Part shown: one piece after another, positions 33,304-41,784 of the stretch
Layout of the letters: each line of letters begins with the position of its first letter
How positions within the stretch are numbered: position 1 is the first letter of the stretch
Assembly (NCBI GenBank): GCA_003169975.1
Contig: PNAA01000009.1
Span: 62,001 to 126,000, forward strand
Source: Spartobacteria bacterium
GTDB taxonomy: Bacteria; Verrucomicrobiota; Verrucomicrobiia; Chthoniobacterales; UBA10450
DNA: 64,000 nucleotides
Direction: 5' to 3'
Translations under genes and position numbers: made by a program
Notes under the pieces: model-generated
Told to the model about the DNA's origin: nothing
Databases searched by the model: none
What the model saw: the letters and a program-made list of their open reading frames with translations, nothing else

Positions 33304-35154
33304 ATGGATTGGCGATTCTATTTTCACAAAAAAGGCGGAGGCGAAGTGACCACAGATGAAAGCAGCCCCGACAGGGAAGAGGTGTCCGTCGATGATCTAC
33401 GGCGACATCCCTGGCAGACGATAATCGGCGGGCAGCGGACCAAAAAAAATAGCAGCTATGGGCGAGCGTTACTTGCCGAGGCTGAACGGCTCAAGGAACG
33501 AGGAGAGTTTAGCGGCGAGCGCGCCTTCTCATTCCTCGCGAAAATAGCGGCGCTTTGGCCCGATTACAACCTACCGGGGAACCCGTATGAACAGCCGTGG
33601 ATGAAATCTGCCCCCTTGTCACCTTCAGATTTGGATGTTCTCGAAGAGGTATTTGGCGAGATTGAAGATCCTGAGTTCAAAGCCCGAGTCGGGGACGTCC
33701 TTTGGGAGTTTCGCCGGCGACATGATGCGGCAACTGTTGCAGCAAACGCATTTGTAGACTCGGCACACCGCCTTGAGGAGGCAAAGCTGTGGCCTCCCTT
33801 TGTCAAAAGGCTGGAACGTGCCTTAGCCTTGGCCGGCAAACTTGGCCGGGGAAAGCCGCTTCACACTCGCCTTTGCGACGAGGTCGAGCAGACCATAACA
33901 AAATACAAGGAGGTAAACGAGGCTGGATTTCTTTGTTCCAGACTTATCCAACTACTTGACAGCCACAGAAGGCTGGACTCAGCCCGCTATTCAAAGCTCT
34001 GCAAAGACTTGGCAGCCCGATTCTCAGCGGCGAAACAATGGGACAAAGCGCACGATTATTGGACGTTGTCCGCAAAGCACTGCCGGCGACTTGAGGATGC
34101 ACCTGCAACTAGCAAAGCACTCGTAGAGGCTGCCGAATGCTGGGCCGCGAAGGCTGAGGAAAATATTGCCAGCGAGAATCCAAATGCACTTTTCGCCGCT
34201 CATTGGATGGGAAAGGCGTTTTACGAGCTGCAACAGGCCAGCGCCCCGGAGGAGCGCCAAATCGAAGTCCATCGGCGACTCCGAGAACTTCAAAAGAATG
34301 GATTAAAGCGGATGTCCCCGCTGCCAATTTCCGAGGAACTATTGGAGAAGTTTGAAGAGCATGAATCGAGGATAGCTGATTTCGCGAGGGAACATGTTCG
34401 GGGACTTGACTTCGATGAGGCGCTATGCCGATTAGCGTTCATGGCAGAGGTTCCCGACCCCAGCGAGATTAAGGCGCGTATCGAATCGGAGAGTAGTCAC
34501 TCCGTTTGGACGCAAATAATACCGACGGCAACTGTTACCGAGAGCGGACTAACAGCGGACCAACTCGGACCGATGCCAACTTCGTCGGGTCCGGAATACG
34601 ATGATTGGATGGTGAAGCGGGCATACCTTCACGCGCGTCAGCTTGAATGGCCCAGCTTGGCAACACTGATCGAAGCAGCACGTGAGCAGATTGTCGAGGA
34701 AAATTGCCCCAGTATCGGTGACTTAGTGTCACTCGTAACGAGTAACTCGTTTATTCCTCCGGGTCATGAAGGCATTTACCGGCGGGGGCTGTATGCCGGT
34801 TTGGTAGGCGACTGGCTGGTTGCTGTTCATCTCCTTGTCCCACAGCTTGAGGCGTCCATTCGTCAAGTTTTCGAGCAAGAGGGCATCCGAACGTCGAGCG
34901 TCGAATCGGAAGGAATCCAAGAAGAAAAACTTCTCGGTAAGCTTCTTTTTCATGAAAAGATGGAGAATTTGTTTGGAGTCGCACCGACCTTCAACCTTCG
35001 CGGCATTCTCGTAGAAAAGTTGGGGTTCAATTTAAGAAATGATATGGCGCATGGCTTCATATCCGAGGCGGGTTTTTTCTCGCCAGCCGCGCCCGTTCTA
35101 TGGTGGTTGACCTTGCGGATGTGTTGGCTGGGGTCGACCGCTGTTGAGCCTTGA
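33304..35154 (+). CDS. DUF4209-domain protein, candidate defence gene
   Basis: A 616-residue protein starting MDWRFYFHKKGGGEVTTDES. The N-terminal two thirds are helical and lack known motifs. The C-terminal about 120 residues carry the DUF4209 pattern: IYRRGLYAGLVGDWLVAVHL, LVPQLEASIRQVFEQEGI and FNLRNDMAHGF, the last an RNxxxH-like HEPN signature compatible with RNA binding or cleavage. The codon choice is more AT-tolerant than in neighbouring genes. It sits between a tRNA-Ser scar and repeats D and E, in keeping with an acquired island. A phage-defence role is inferred only. Confidence 0.7.
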   Translation: MDWRFYFHKKGGGEVTTDESSPDREEVSVDDLRRHPWQTIIGGQRTKKNSSYGRALLAEAERLKERGEFSGERAFSFLAKIAALWPDYNLPGNPYEQPWMKSAPLSPSDLDVLEEVFGEIEDPEFKARVGDVLWEFRRRHDAATVAANAFVDSAHRLEEAKLWPPFVKRLERALALAGKLGRGKPLHTRLCDEVEQTITKYKEVNEAGFLCSRLIQLLDSHRRLDSARYSKLCKDLAARFSAAKQWDKAHDYWTLSAKHCRRLEDAPATSKALVEAAECWAAKAEENIASENPNALFAAHWMGKAFYELQQASAPEERQIEVHRRLRELQKNGLKRMSPLPISEELLEKFEEHESRIADFAREHVRGLDFDEALCRLAFMAEVPDPSEIKARIESESSHSVWTQIIPTATVTESGLTADQLGPMPTSSGPEYDDWMVKRAYLHARQLEWPSLATLIEAAREQIVEENCPSIGDLVSLVTSNSFIPPGHEGIYRRGLYAGLVGDWLVAVHLLVPQLEASIRQVFEQEGIRTSSVESEGIQEEKLLGKLLFHEKMENLFGVAPTFNLRGILVEKLGFNLRNDMAHGFISEAGFFSPAAPVLWWLTLRMCWLGSTAVEP

Positions 35155-35275
35155 AGGCAACCTGCCCGGCTCCCGAACGCCCCTCTCGACCGCGGCGACT
35201 TTGCTTTTCTGACGCACTCGTCGGAGGTCGCGCTGACCCTCCCGATGTTGCCAGCCGCCTGGCCAGGGGCCGCGT

Positions 35276-35333
35276 CGAGCCGGACGGGCATGAGTGGCTG
35301 CTCACCGGCGTCGTGAGCGGCGCGAAGGCGAAG
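35276..35333. repeat. Repeat E, copy 1 (58 bp)
   Basis: CGAGCCGGACGGGCATGAGT and the next 38 bases match 40024-40081 with a single mismatch. Encodes GHEWLLTGVVSGAKAK in one frame in both copies, but flanking frames differ. Together with repeat D it fills 35155-35570. Confidence 0.8.
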
Positions 35334-35432
35334 CGGGCTCTCCCGCCGTGCTTCACCGCTCTCACGGACCACCGCCAGAAACCAAATGGATATGCGAAAT
35401 GGCGTCCCTGCCGTCCCAACCACTCGGGCCCC

Positions 35433-35530
35433 CGCTGAATCCACCCGCGCAATCGCGTGAGCGTCTCATGTCCAGGCGTCCACGCGCGCGCCGCGGATCG
35501 GGGTCATCTCTCTAATGTCGTAAGCCGCGC
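35433..35530. repeat. Degenerate repeat D, copy 2
   Basis: Shares CGCGCAATC, TCATGTC(T/C)AGGC, CGCGCGC and CTAATGTCGTAA with the copy at 36288-36380. Confidence 0.5.
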
Positions 35531-35570
35531 GGCACTGACTGGAACCAGTGGCGCGGGCTCACCGGCAGCT

Positions 35571-36005
35571 TCATTCGGAGGCGGCGCCCACAGTGTATTT
35601 GACGATAACAACCGCGCCTCGTCCGGTGAGTTCCGATCCTTCTTTAGCTCTTTGGGCTCCGGCTCTGCCGTCCTTGCGGAAGTAAGTAATCATCGTCGGG
35701 CTGTCACCGATTATCTCCCAGGCTGAGCCTTCAGCATTTTCTTCCAAGATTGCGGAGACTTGTGCCTCGGAGAACACTCCGCCAGCCTCCGGTCCAAAAT
35801 CCTCACGCACCGACCGATTGGCGCGAAGATGAACGGTAATCACAGTATGATCCCTGGAGAAAATGAACTCGTCGTCACCGTTCTGACCGGTCGCGCTGCC
35901 GTAACGTGTCTTGCATTCATTTAACGTTTCGCCCAGGCGGGCGAGGCTAAGCGGAGCGGCCGCTAGAAGAAGAAAGATGGTTAGGGATAAGGGCGTTTTT
36001 TTCAT
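35571..36005 (-). CDS. Small secreted protein, unrecognised
   Basis: A 144-residue protein with a signal peptide (MKKTPLSLTIFLLLAAAPLS, cleavage near SLARL). The mature part GETLNECKTRYGSATGQNGD and VFSEAQVSAILEENAEGSAW resembles a family of short exported proteins in soil Verrucomicrobiota whose LGETxxECxxRYG opening is typical; I cannot name a function. It is flanked on both sides by repeat D copies. Confidence 0.6.
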   Translation of the reverse strand: MKKTPLSLTIFLLLAAAPLSLARLGETLNECKTRYGSATGQNGDDEFIFSRDHTVITVHLRANRSVREDFGPEAGGVFSEAQVSAILEENAEGSAWEIIGDSPTMITYFRKDGRAGAQRAKEGSELTGRGAVVIVKYTVGAASE

Positions 36006-36287
36006 GGGGATCAGAAATCAACGATGAAGCAACTTTGAGTTGTCCCAAGATTGCAAGCAGCAGATTCTGAGCCCTGCGGTCGCATACCTGAAAGCTTTAG
36101 ACCAAGGTTCGTTATCCCACGGCGCCCAACGCGGCATCTGAACTGCTCGTATTGCGGAGGATGACCAAATCAACAGCAGCTCTGATCGCCAACATGATCG
36201 TCAGCGTGGTGGCGCTGATGAAGCGAGCCTGACACCGGAATCACCCCGCACCTGGTAGAGCAGCCTTGGGGCTCGGACTGGGTCCCC

Positions 36288-36380
36288 GTCAAACCTATTC
36301 GCGCAATCACAGGGGCGCATCATGTCTAGGCACACGCGCGCCCGCGGCAAATCGGGTTAGTCGGCCTAATGTCGTAACCC
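36288..36380. repeat. Degenerate repeat D, copy 3
   Basis: GTCAAACCTATTCGCGCAAT, CAGGGGCGCATCATGTCTAGG and CTAATGTCGTAACCC are shared with the other copies. Confidence 0.5.
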
Positions 36381-36559
36381 TCGCGCCGCCCCACACCCCA
36401 GCGCCCAGCGCCCCAGCCTAACCGCGGTGCTGCCTGCGCGGTGAAGGTCCGCGACACCAGGACCGCGACAGAGACCCCCGGTGGGGCGGTGAAAGGCGCG
36501 CAGGGTCCGCCGGGCGGTGAAAGGCGCATCCGCCCGTGGGCGGCGTTACTGCTCGATGA

Positions 36560-36700
36560 GCACAGGAGCGAGGGGTTGAGATCGTGCTTCACTTGCGGAT
36601 ACCGTTTTCACGTTGCACGCCAGCAAGGACTGATCACGCACAATCCGGCTAAGGCCGTCGAGATGGTGCCAACGATAGCGAATCCACCAGGCAGCCGTTC
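36560..36700 (+). pseudogene. Tyrosine recombinase (phage integrase) fragment
   Basis: One frame reads FHVARQQGLITHNPAKAVEM, the characteristic end of the core-binding domain of phage-type integrases, where xxARxxGLIxxNPAxxVE precedes the catalytic domain. Neither the N-terminal part nor the catalytic RHRY residues are found nearby. It is distinct from the IntI fragment at 28623. Confidence 0.5.
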
Positions 36701-36725
36701 GATCACAAAAGCTTAAAGAATCACA

Positions 36726-36771
36726 GCGCCTAACGAACGCGGCATAAACGGGTGCAGATTTGGTTAGGCGC
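36726..36771. other. GCGCCTAAC/GTTAGGCGC inverted repeat
   Basis: 9-bp perfect arms enclosing 28 bases, with integron-like cores GCCTAAC and GTTAGGC in attC orientation. It lies just beyond the stop of the 14-blade kelch gene. It is too short for a classical attC, so a transcription terminator is an equal possibility. Confidence 0.4.
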
Positions 36772-36779
36772 CGAACCGC

Positions 36780-39263
36780 TCAATGGGAACGCTGCGCGAG
36801 GACCAGATACTTCGCAGCGCTTGGGATGCCGTTGGTAAAGACCGTCACGAGAGCCGGGCCAAAAGGAAAGCCTACCACCGGGAGAGCGGTAAAACTTGTG
36901 GCCGACCAGCCGTGAACCGGATCGACCGGGAGAAAAACGACCTGGCTGCTTTCGAGGCTGCGTAACTGCACGATTGGGTAATTGCTCGATGAATCCTGGG
37001 TGTTACCGCCAGAGGCCTGGGAGATGCCCTGGAATAGCGAGCCGGTGAGCTGGAGGCTCTTGCCGGCTTTTGCGACAGTAATGACAGGTTGCCACGCGCT
37101 GCTGAAGCCCAGGCCGACATCATAGAGTTCCGCGGTCTTGAGAATGCGGGTTGGACCAGTACCGCCTGCCACTAGCGCCTTGCCGTTGGGCAGCAACGTC
37201 GCCGTGTGAGCAGTGCGCGCGTTGGCGAGGCTGCCGCTGGCCGTCCAGGTCCCACTGGCTGGATCGTAGAGTTCTGCGCTCGCGATAATGACGCCACCAG
37301 AACCGGCTGCGACGAGCACCTCCCCATCAGGCAGCAATGTCGCCGTCTGTCCGTCGCGCGCGGTGACGAGGTTCCCGGTCGCCGTCCAAGTCCCGCTCGC
37401 CGGATTGAAGAGTTCCGCGCTTGCGAGAAAGACGCCGTTATAACCTCCTGCGACGAGCACCTCGCCGTTAGGCAGCAACGTTGCGGTGTGAAACTTGCGC
37501 GCCGCGGCGAGGCTGCCGGCGGTCGCCCAGGTCCCGCTTGTCGGATCATAGAGTTCCGCGCTCGCGAGGTAGCCGCCGATGGAAGTGATGGAACCGGCTG
37601 CGACGAGCACCTGCCCGCTGGGCAGCAACGTCGCCGTGTGATCTTGGCGCGCGGTGACGAGGCTGCCGGTGGCCGTCCAAGTCCCGCTCGCCGGATCGTA
37701 GAGTTCCGCGCTCGCGAGAGGATTGAAGCTGCTGTCCTCTCCGCCTGCCACGAGCACTTTGCCGTCGGGCAGCAACGTCGCCGTATGCTGATCGCGTGCG
37801 GTGGCGAGACTGCCAGTCGCCGTCCAAGAGCCGGTTGCCGGATCGTAAAGTTCGGCGCTCGCCAAAATGACTTGGTTGGTGGTGTCCCCTCCGGCGACGA
37901 GCACCTTGCCGTTGGGCAGCAACGTCGCCGTGTGACCAAAGCGTGCGGTGGCGAGGTTGCCGGTCGCCGTCCAGGTCCCGCTCGCCGGATTGTAGAGTTG
38001 CACGCTATCGGCGATACCGCCTGCGATGAGCACCCTGCCGTTGGGCAGCAACGTCGCCGTGTGCAGATACTGCGCGGTCTTGAGGCTACCGGTAGTGGTC
38101 CAGGTTCCGTTCGCCGAATCGTAGAGTTCCGCGCTCGCGAGATAGCCCCCCTCGCCAAGACCGGCTGCGACGAGGACCTTGCCGTTGGGCAGCAACGTCG
38201 CCGTGTGCGCAGTGCGTGTGGTGGCGAGGCTGCCGGTCGCCGTCCAGGTCCCGCTCGCCGGATCGTAGAGTTCCGCGCTTGAGAGATAGTTGAAGTTCAT
38301 GTCATATCCGCCTGCGACGAGCACCTTGCCGTTGGGCAGCAACGTCGCCATGTGGTAATAGCGTCCGGTGCCTAGGCTGCCGGTGGCCGTCCAGGTCCCG
38401 CTCGCCGGATCGTAAAGTTCCGCGCTCGCGGAAGCGGAACCGCTGATGTCGATACCGGCTGCGACGAGCACCTGGCCGTTGGGCAGCAACATCGCCGTGT
38501 GAAAATAGCGCCCGGTGCCTAGGCTGCCGGTCGCCGTCCAAGTCCCGCTCGCCGGATCGTAGAGTTCCGCGCTCGCAAGAGGATCGCCTTCAATTTCGGC
38601 TTCTCCTCCTGCGATGAGCACCTTGCCGTCGGGCAGCAACGTCGCCGTGTGAGAAAAGCGTGCATTGGCGAGGCTGCCGGTGGCCGTCCAGGTCCCGCTC
38701 GCTGGGTCGTAGAGTTCCGTGCTCGCGAAAGCAATGCCGCCGTTGTAGTCGCCGGCGACAAGCACCTTGCCGTTAGGCAGCAACGTCGCCGTGTGATCCG
38801 CGCGTGCGGTAACGAGGCTGCCGGTCGCCGTCCACTTTCCACTCGCCGGATCGTAGAGTTCCGCGCTCGAGAGAGAGGTGAAGTTGGTGTCATGACCGCC
38901 TGCCACAAGCACCTTGCCGTTGGGCAGCAACGTCGCCGTGTGATCGAAGCGTGCGGTGGCTAGGCTACCGGTAGTCGTCCAAGTCCCGCTCGCCGGATCG
39001 TAAAGTTCCGCCTTCGCGAGAGCGCCTTTGGGGTAGATGTAACCTCCTGCGACGAGCACCTTGCCATTGGGCAGCAACGTCGCGGTGTGCAGCTGGCGTG
39101 CGGTGTGAAGGCTGCCGGTCGGCTCAAATTGAAAAGGAGCACCCGCGCAAGGTTGCACGAGCGTCAGCCCCGCACCGAGAAAAAGTAGCGGGAACGCAAT
39201 CCACCGCGCAAGAATCGAGCTGGCCGGACGAAGTCCAGCGACCAGGCAATGCAATGTTTTCAT
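36780..39263 (-). CDS. Secreted kelch-repeat protein, 14 blades
   Basis: An 827-residue protein from the ATG at 39263 (MKTLHCLVAGLRPASSILAR, signal peptide to PCAGAP), homologous at its N-terminus to the gene at 12681. I count 14 kelch blades with near-identical strands such as [16 protein letters not shown] and [16 protein letters not shown], enough for two seven-bladed propellers in series. A C-terminal domain of about 110 residues follows (FSSAWQPVITVAKAGKSLQL, TQDSSSNYPIVQLRSLES, VTVFTNGIPSAAKYLVLAQ), an Ig-like fold seen at the end of galactose-oxidase-like proteins. High repeat identity at DNA level makes copy-number change likely. Extracellular adhesion or glycan binding is inferred. 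Confidence 0.87.
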   Translation of the reverse strand: MKTLHCLVAGLRPASSILARWIAFPLLFLGAGLTLVQPCAGAPFQFEPTGSLHTARQLHTATLLPNGKVLVAGGYIYPKGALAKAELYDPASGTWTTTGSLATARFDHTATLLPNGKVLVAGGHDTNFTSLSSAELYDPASGKWTATGSLVTARADHTATLLPNGKVLVAGDYNGGIAFASTELYDPASGTWTATGSLANARFSHTATLLPDGKVLIAGGEAEIEGDPLASAELYDPASGTWTATGSLGTGRYFHTAMLLPNGQVLVAAGIDISGSASASAELYDPASGTWTATGSLGTGRYYHMATLLPNGKVLVAGGYDMNFNYLSSAELYDPASGTWTATGSLATTRTAHTATLLPNGKVLVAAGLGEGGYLASAELYDSANGTWTTTGSLKTAQYLHTATLLPNGRVLIAGGIADSVQLYNPASGTWTATGNLATARFGHTATLLPNGKVLVAGGDTTNQVILASAELYDPATGSWTATGSLATARDQHTATLLPDGKVLVAGGEDSSFNPLASAELYDPASGTWTATGSLVTARQDHTATLLPSGQVLVAAGSITSIGGYLASAELYDPTSGTWATAGSLAAARKFHTATLLPNGEVLVAGGYNGVFLASAELFNPASGTWTATGNLVTARDGQTATLLPDGEVLVAAGSGGVIIASAELYDPASGTWTASGSLANARTAHTATLLPNGKALVAGGTGPTRILKTAELYDVGLGFSSAWQPVITVAKAGKSLQLTGSLFQGISQASGGNTQDSSSNYPIVQLRSLESSQVVFLPVDPVHGWSATSFTALPVVGFPFGPALVTVFTNGIPSAAKYLVLAQRSH

Positions 39264-39308
39264 AGTTCTAGCCTCCATGTTTTTCATCTGCTCCAGCTCC
39301 GTCTGCAA

Positions 39309-39571
39309 CCAGGGACCATCCGAAGGGGGAGTTGAGGGACGGCCGCTCTGCCGCTTAATCCCCCAGTAACGACTCTCACCTCCAATCCGCGCTCAGCTGA
39401 CTCGCTCTGGTTCCAGTTGGATCTGGAGATCGCGCAAAGCGGTGTTCCAGCGAAGGGTCCGGCTCCAGTGGCTTATTCAGCCGCGCCGAAAGATGCGTCG
39501 AAACGTCGGGTAACGTAATCGGAGACTCTTTTGCGCTCCCGCTTCGAATTTGTCGAGCTTTATTTTTCGCG
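39309..39571. other. Upstream region of the 14-blade kelch gene
   Basis: No gene supported. Contains the kelch leader and, from about 39475, the degraded restriction-gene neighbourhood. Confidence 0.4.
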
Positions 39572-39592
39572 GGTCAACCGTCGTAGCGCCGA
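39572..39592. repeat. Direct repeat H, copy 1
   Basis: GGTCAACCGTCGTAGCGCCG plus A, identical to 40380-40400. It abuts the duplicated 3' end of the serine recombinase gene at 39590-39632. Confidence 0.8.
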
Positions 39593-39632
39593 CGGTCCAG
39601 CGGGTGAAGATGGTTGCGCGGTGCGAAAATGC
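39590..39632 (+). repeat. Duplicated 3' end of the serine recombinase gene
   Basis: 43 bp identical except one base to 41134-41176, the last codons of the recombinase (CGACGGTCCAGCGGGTGAAG onward). It suggests an earlier recombinase copy whose body was deleted, or a recombination event at the gene end. Confidence 0.8.
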
Positions 39633-39860
39633 GTCGTCGATTATTTCGGCCTCGCCGATCAGCTGAAGCAGGCGCTGCCGAACTACACTCAAGCAGCGGG
39701 CGAGGCGATCCGAGCATAGACACCGCGGCCGCCATCGCACTCCTGCTCGAGAAACACGAGATCGCCTGCGGCATGATGCACGGTTTCGATTGGTCGAAGT
39801 GGCGCCACGGCACGCCCGCCGAACAGATGTCGCTGCCTCCGCCTCGGTTGCCGGTAAATC
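39633..39860 (+). pseudogene. hsdR: Type I restriction enzyme HsdR fragment, frameshifted
   Basis: Frame one reads VVDYFGLADQLKQALPNYTQ. After a shift the second frame reads GDPSIDTAAAIALLLEKHEI then ACGMMHGFDWSKWRHGTPAE. These are consecutive motifs of the C-terminal region of HsdR (IVDYxGLADxLKxAL...YTxxxG, AVxxLLEKYEI, MMHGFDxSxWxxGTPAER). Translocase motifs and the nuclease domain are absent, and no hsdM or hsdS is seen. A relic of a lost type I restriction system. Confidence 0.75.
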
Positions 39861-39960
39861 AGCTCGCGCGATCAAAGGGGCGGGTCATATCAGCGGATCC
39901 GCGCGCAGCCGCGGATTTGGGGCACCGACGCTATGAGGTTAACCCAACCCTCCCAAGCCG
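39850..39960. repeat. Degenerate repeat D, copy 4
   Basis: CGCGCGATCAAAGGGGCGGGTCAT and CCGCGGATTTGGGGCACCGAC parallel the other copies; it also shares the GGGG-TATCGGCGCTAT-like end with copy 1. Confidence 0.45.
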
Positions 39961-40023
39961 CGCCACCCCACGCCAACGCCACAGCGACCTTACCGCCCAC
40001 TGGCGGCAAGATCGTCACCCCTT

Positions 40024-40081
40024 CGAGCCGAACGGGCATGAGTGGCTGCTCACCGGCGTCGTGAGCGGCGCGAAGGCGAAG
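40024..40081. repeat. Repeat E, copy 2 (58 bp)
   Basis: One mismatch to 35276-35333. The rest of 39961-40379 holds only overlapping open frames without recognisable sequence. Confidence 0.8.
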
Positions 40082-40379
40082 CAGACTCTCCTGCCGTGCG
40101 GCGCACCACCACCCACCGGCCATCACCCCTCCGCTTATCATCATCGCCGCCCTTCACCCATGCAGCACCCATGAGCACATGGGTAGGTAGGCATGGATGT
40201 GGCCTGTGCCACATAATGGTCCAGGATCGCGCAGGTGCGTCTTTGAGGTTCGGCGTGAACGTCGTGAAAAGGGTAATCAGGCATTTTCTTCCGAATTGTA
40301 AACAATTCGACGCCGCCAGAGGCTCTGTGCGGCGTCCGAAGGGGGAGCGCCGCTGTCATGACCCCTGGCCCGTCGCCGT

Positions 40380-40400
40380 GGTCAACCGTCGTAGCGCCGA
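40380..40400. repeat. Direct repeat H, copy 2
   Basis: Identical to 39572-39592; about 130 bases upstream of the recombinase ATG. Confidence 0.8.
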
Positions 40401-40529
40401 GTCTGTATTCAAATAATCGTTGGCGAAAATTGGTTAATCGCTTTCGAGGTGAAAAATTGCGCATGCCTTCCCGTTTGGTGTATTCACGAAAACATTTGAT
40501 TAATTGAATACGTCGGCTAGACTGGCGGT

Positions 40530-41171
40530 ATGCCAAAGAAATCCGTCATTCCGGTCGCAATCCTCGTCCGCGTCTCGACCTCGAAGCAGGAAACAAATCG
40601 CCAAGTCCACGAACTGACTCAATACGCCAAGAGCAAAGGCTACTTGATCGTTGAGGTATGCAAGGAAACGATCTCCGGCTCTGCGGCCGATGATGAACGC
40701 GAGGGGTTAAGGGCCGTCGAGGAACTGGCCGCGGCCGGCCAGATCCGGAAGGTGCTCGTGCATGAAATCTCGCGCCTGGCACGGCGGAACAGTGTCGCGC
40801 ACAAGTTCGTTGAAACCCTCGAGCATTACGGAGTCTCCCTCTACTGGCACGCCCAAGGCATCGAGACGCTGCTAGCGAGCGGCAAGCGCAATCCGGCCGC
40901 CGGCATCATGCTTGCGTTGCTCGCTGAGATGGCTCGAAGCGAGCATGAAGTTCTGAAAGCGCGAATCGCGTCCGGCTTGGCAGAGGCGCGGCGACGTGGC
41001 CAGAAGCTTGGGCGGCCCCGAGGAACTACTGTGGCGCCGGCAGAATTCTTGAGGAAACACAAAGACATCGTGCGCCTGTTGAAGTCCGGCCAGTCGGTCC
41101 GCAATGCTGCGACGATCGCCGGCAAGGGCGTTTCGACGGTCCAGCGGGTGAAGATGGTTGCGCGGTGCTAA
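40530..41171 (+). CDS. Serine recombinase (resolvase/invertase family)
   Basis: A 213-residue protein. The catalytic domain covers residues 7-150: VAILVRVSTSKQETNRQ (nucleophile Ser16), EISRLARRN and a MLALLAEMARSEHEVLKARI E-helix region. RRGQKLGRPRGT follows, then a C-terminal HTH (LLKSGQSVRNAATIAGKGVS, TVQRVK). This is the size and order of Tn3-type resolvases and DNA invertases, which cut two short sites through a phosphoserine link. No transposase gene lies beside it; the 43-bp duplicate of its 3' end and the direct repeats H point to past rearrangements here. Confidence 0.88.
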   Translation: MPKKSVIPVAILVRVSTSKQETNRQVHELTQYAKSKGYLIVEVCKETISGSAADDEREGLRAVEELAAAGQIRKVLVHEISRLARRNSVAHKFVETLEHYGVSLYWHAQGIETLLASGKRNPAAGIMLALLAEMARSEHEVLKARIASGLAEARRRGQKLGRPRGTTVAPAEFLRKHKDIVRLLKSGQSVRNAATIAGKGVSTVQRVKMVARC

Positions 41172-41176
41172 AATGC
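41134..41176 (+). repeat. 3' end of the recombinase gene duplicated at 39590
   Basis: Source copy of the 43-bp duplication; includes the TAA region (GCTAAAATGC versus GCGAAAATGC). Confidence 0.8.
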
Positions 41177-41205
41177 TGGGTGTTGGGTCTGATTGAGCAT
41201 GGAAA

Positions 41206-41448
41206 TTAGAGGCCAGCCGCCCTGATGTCGGAGAGCGCCATCTGCGCCTCTACTCCGCAAAGCCAGATTCGTTCACCGTCTGTTGTGATGATTTCGAGAG
41301 TGGTCTCCACCTCGGCGTAGTGCTCAACCTTTTGCAGGCTCGGGTTAACGTCGATAATGCGTTCTCTGTCCTGAACTCGACTGCCCGGCACATACGATTT
41401 TACGCAACTTGGATTTAGATTTCCCTTCGGTGTTCTGATAGAGCTCAT
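41206..41448 (-). CDS. Small hypothetical protein
   Basis: An 80-residue protein (MSSIRTPKGNLNPSCVKSYV). The second half VEHYAEVETTLEIITTDGER and IWLCGVEAQMALSDIRAAGL reads like a small beta-alpha domain. No family recognised. Convergent with the recombinase gene, 34 bases apart. Confidence 0.5.
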   Translation of the reverse strand: MSSIRTPKGNLNPSCVKSYVPGSRVQDRERIIDVNPSLQKVEHYAEVETTLEIITTDGERIWLCGVEAQMALSDIRAAGL

Positions 41449-41536
41449 TCGCTTAGAAAACCAACAACGCGGACGATTCGATGGCGACAGCCGCCTCCCG
41501 TCTAGGCGGATCGGAGGCTAGCGGCACCGGTGTATG

Positions 41537-41737
41537 TCAAAACCGGACCCCTGATTTGATATACAAAAACTGATTGGAAGTCAACGCGCCCACGCAGAGC
41601 AAACCGATACCGATCTTACGAGTTCTCTTACTAACCGATGCTCGACCGAGGGTCTCGGCGACCAGGCCGAAGCCCGCGATCCAGATGGGCGGGGGGATCG
41701 TCGCTGCATGCAGTGGCCACTGGCCGTAAATGGGCAC
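41537..41737 (-). CDS. Possible small hydrophobic protein
   Basis: 66 codons with two weakly hydrophobic stretches (IWIAGFGLVAETLG, IGIGLLCVGALTSN). Could be chance. Lies in the 335-bp gap before the ClC gene, which is otherwise empty. Confidence 0.25.
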   Translation of the reverse strand: MPIYGQWPLHAATIPPPIWIAGFGLVAETLGRASVSKRTRKIGIGLLCVGALTSNQFLYIKSGVRF

Positions 41738-41784
41738 TTCCGAGAAGCGGAAACCCCGCTTCCGGAGGGGTATAGCCTGGCGGT

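Noticed and set aside
37206-38282. 358-codon open frame antisense to the 14-blade kelch gene, and similar long frames opposite the other kelch genes
   Set aside because: Repetitive kelch codons leave the complementary frames open; the products (RRCCPTARCSS, QQRRRV-type repeats) have no signal peptide or domain.
36780-39263. Regularly spaced DNA repeats resembling a CRISPR array
   Set aside because: Units are about 150 bp, in frame and encode kelch blades; no short repeats with unique spacers or cas genes are present.
40141-40536. 131-codon minus frame upstream of the serine recombinase
   Set aside because: Covers repeat H and the recombinase promoter region and has no recognisable sequence.
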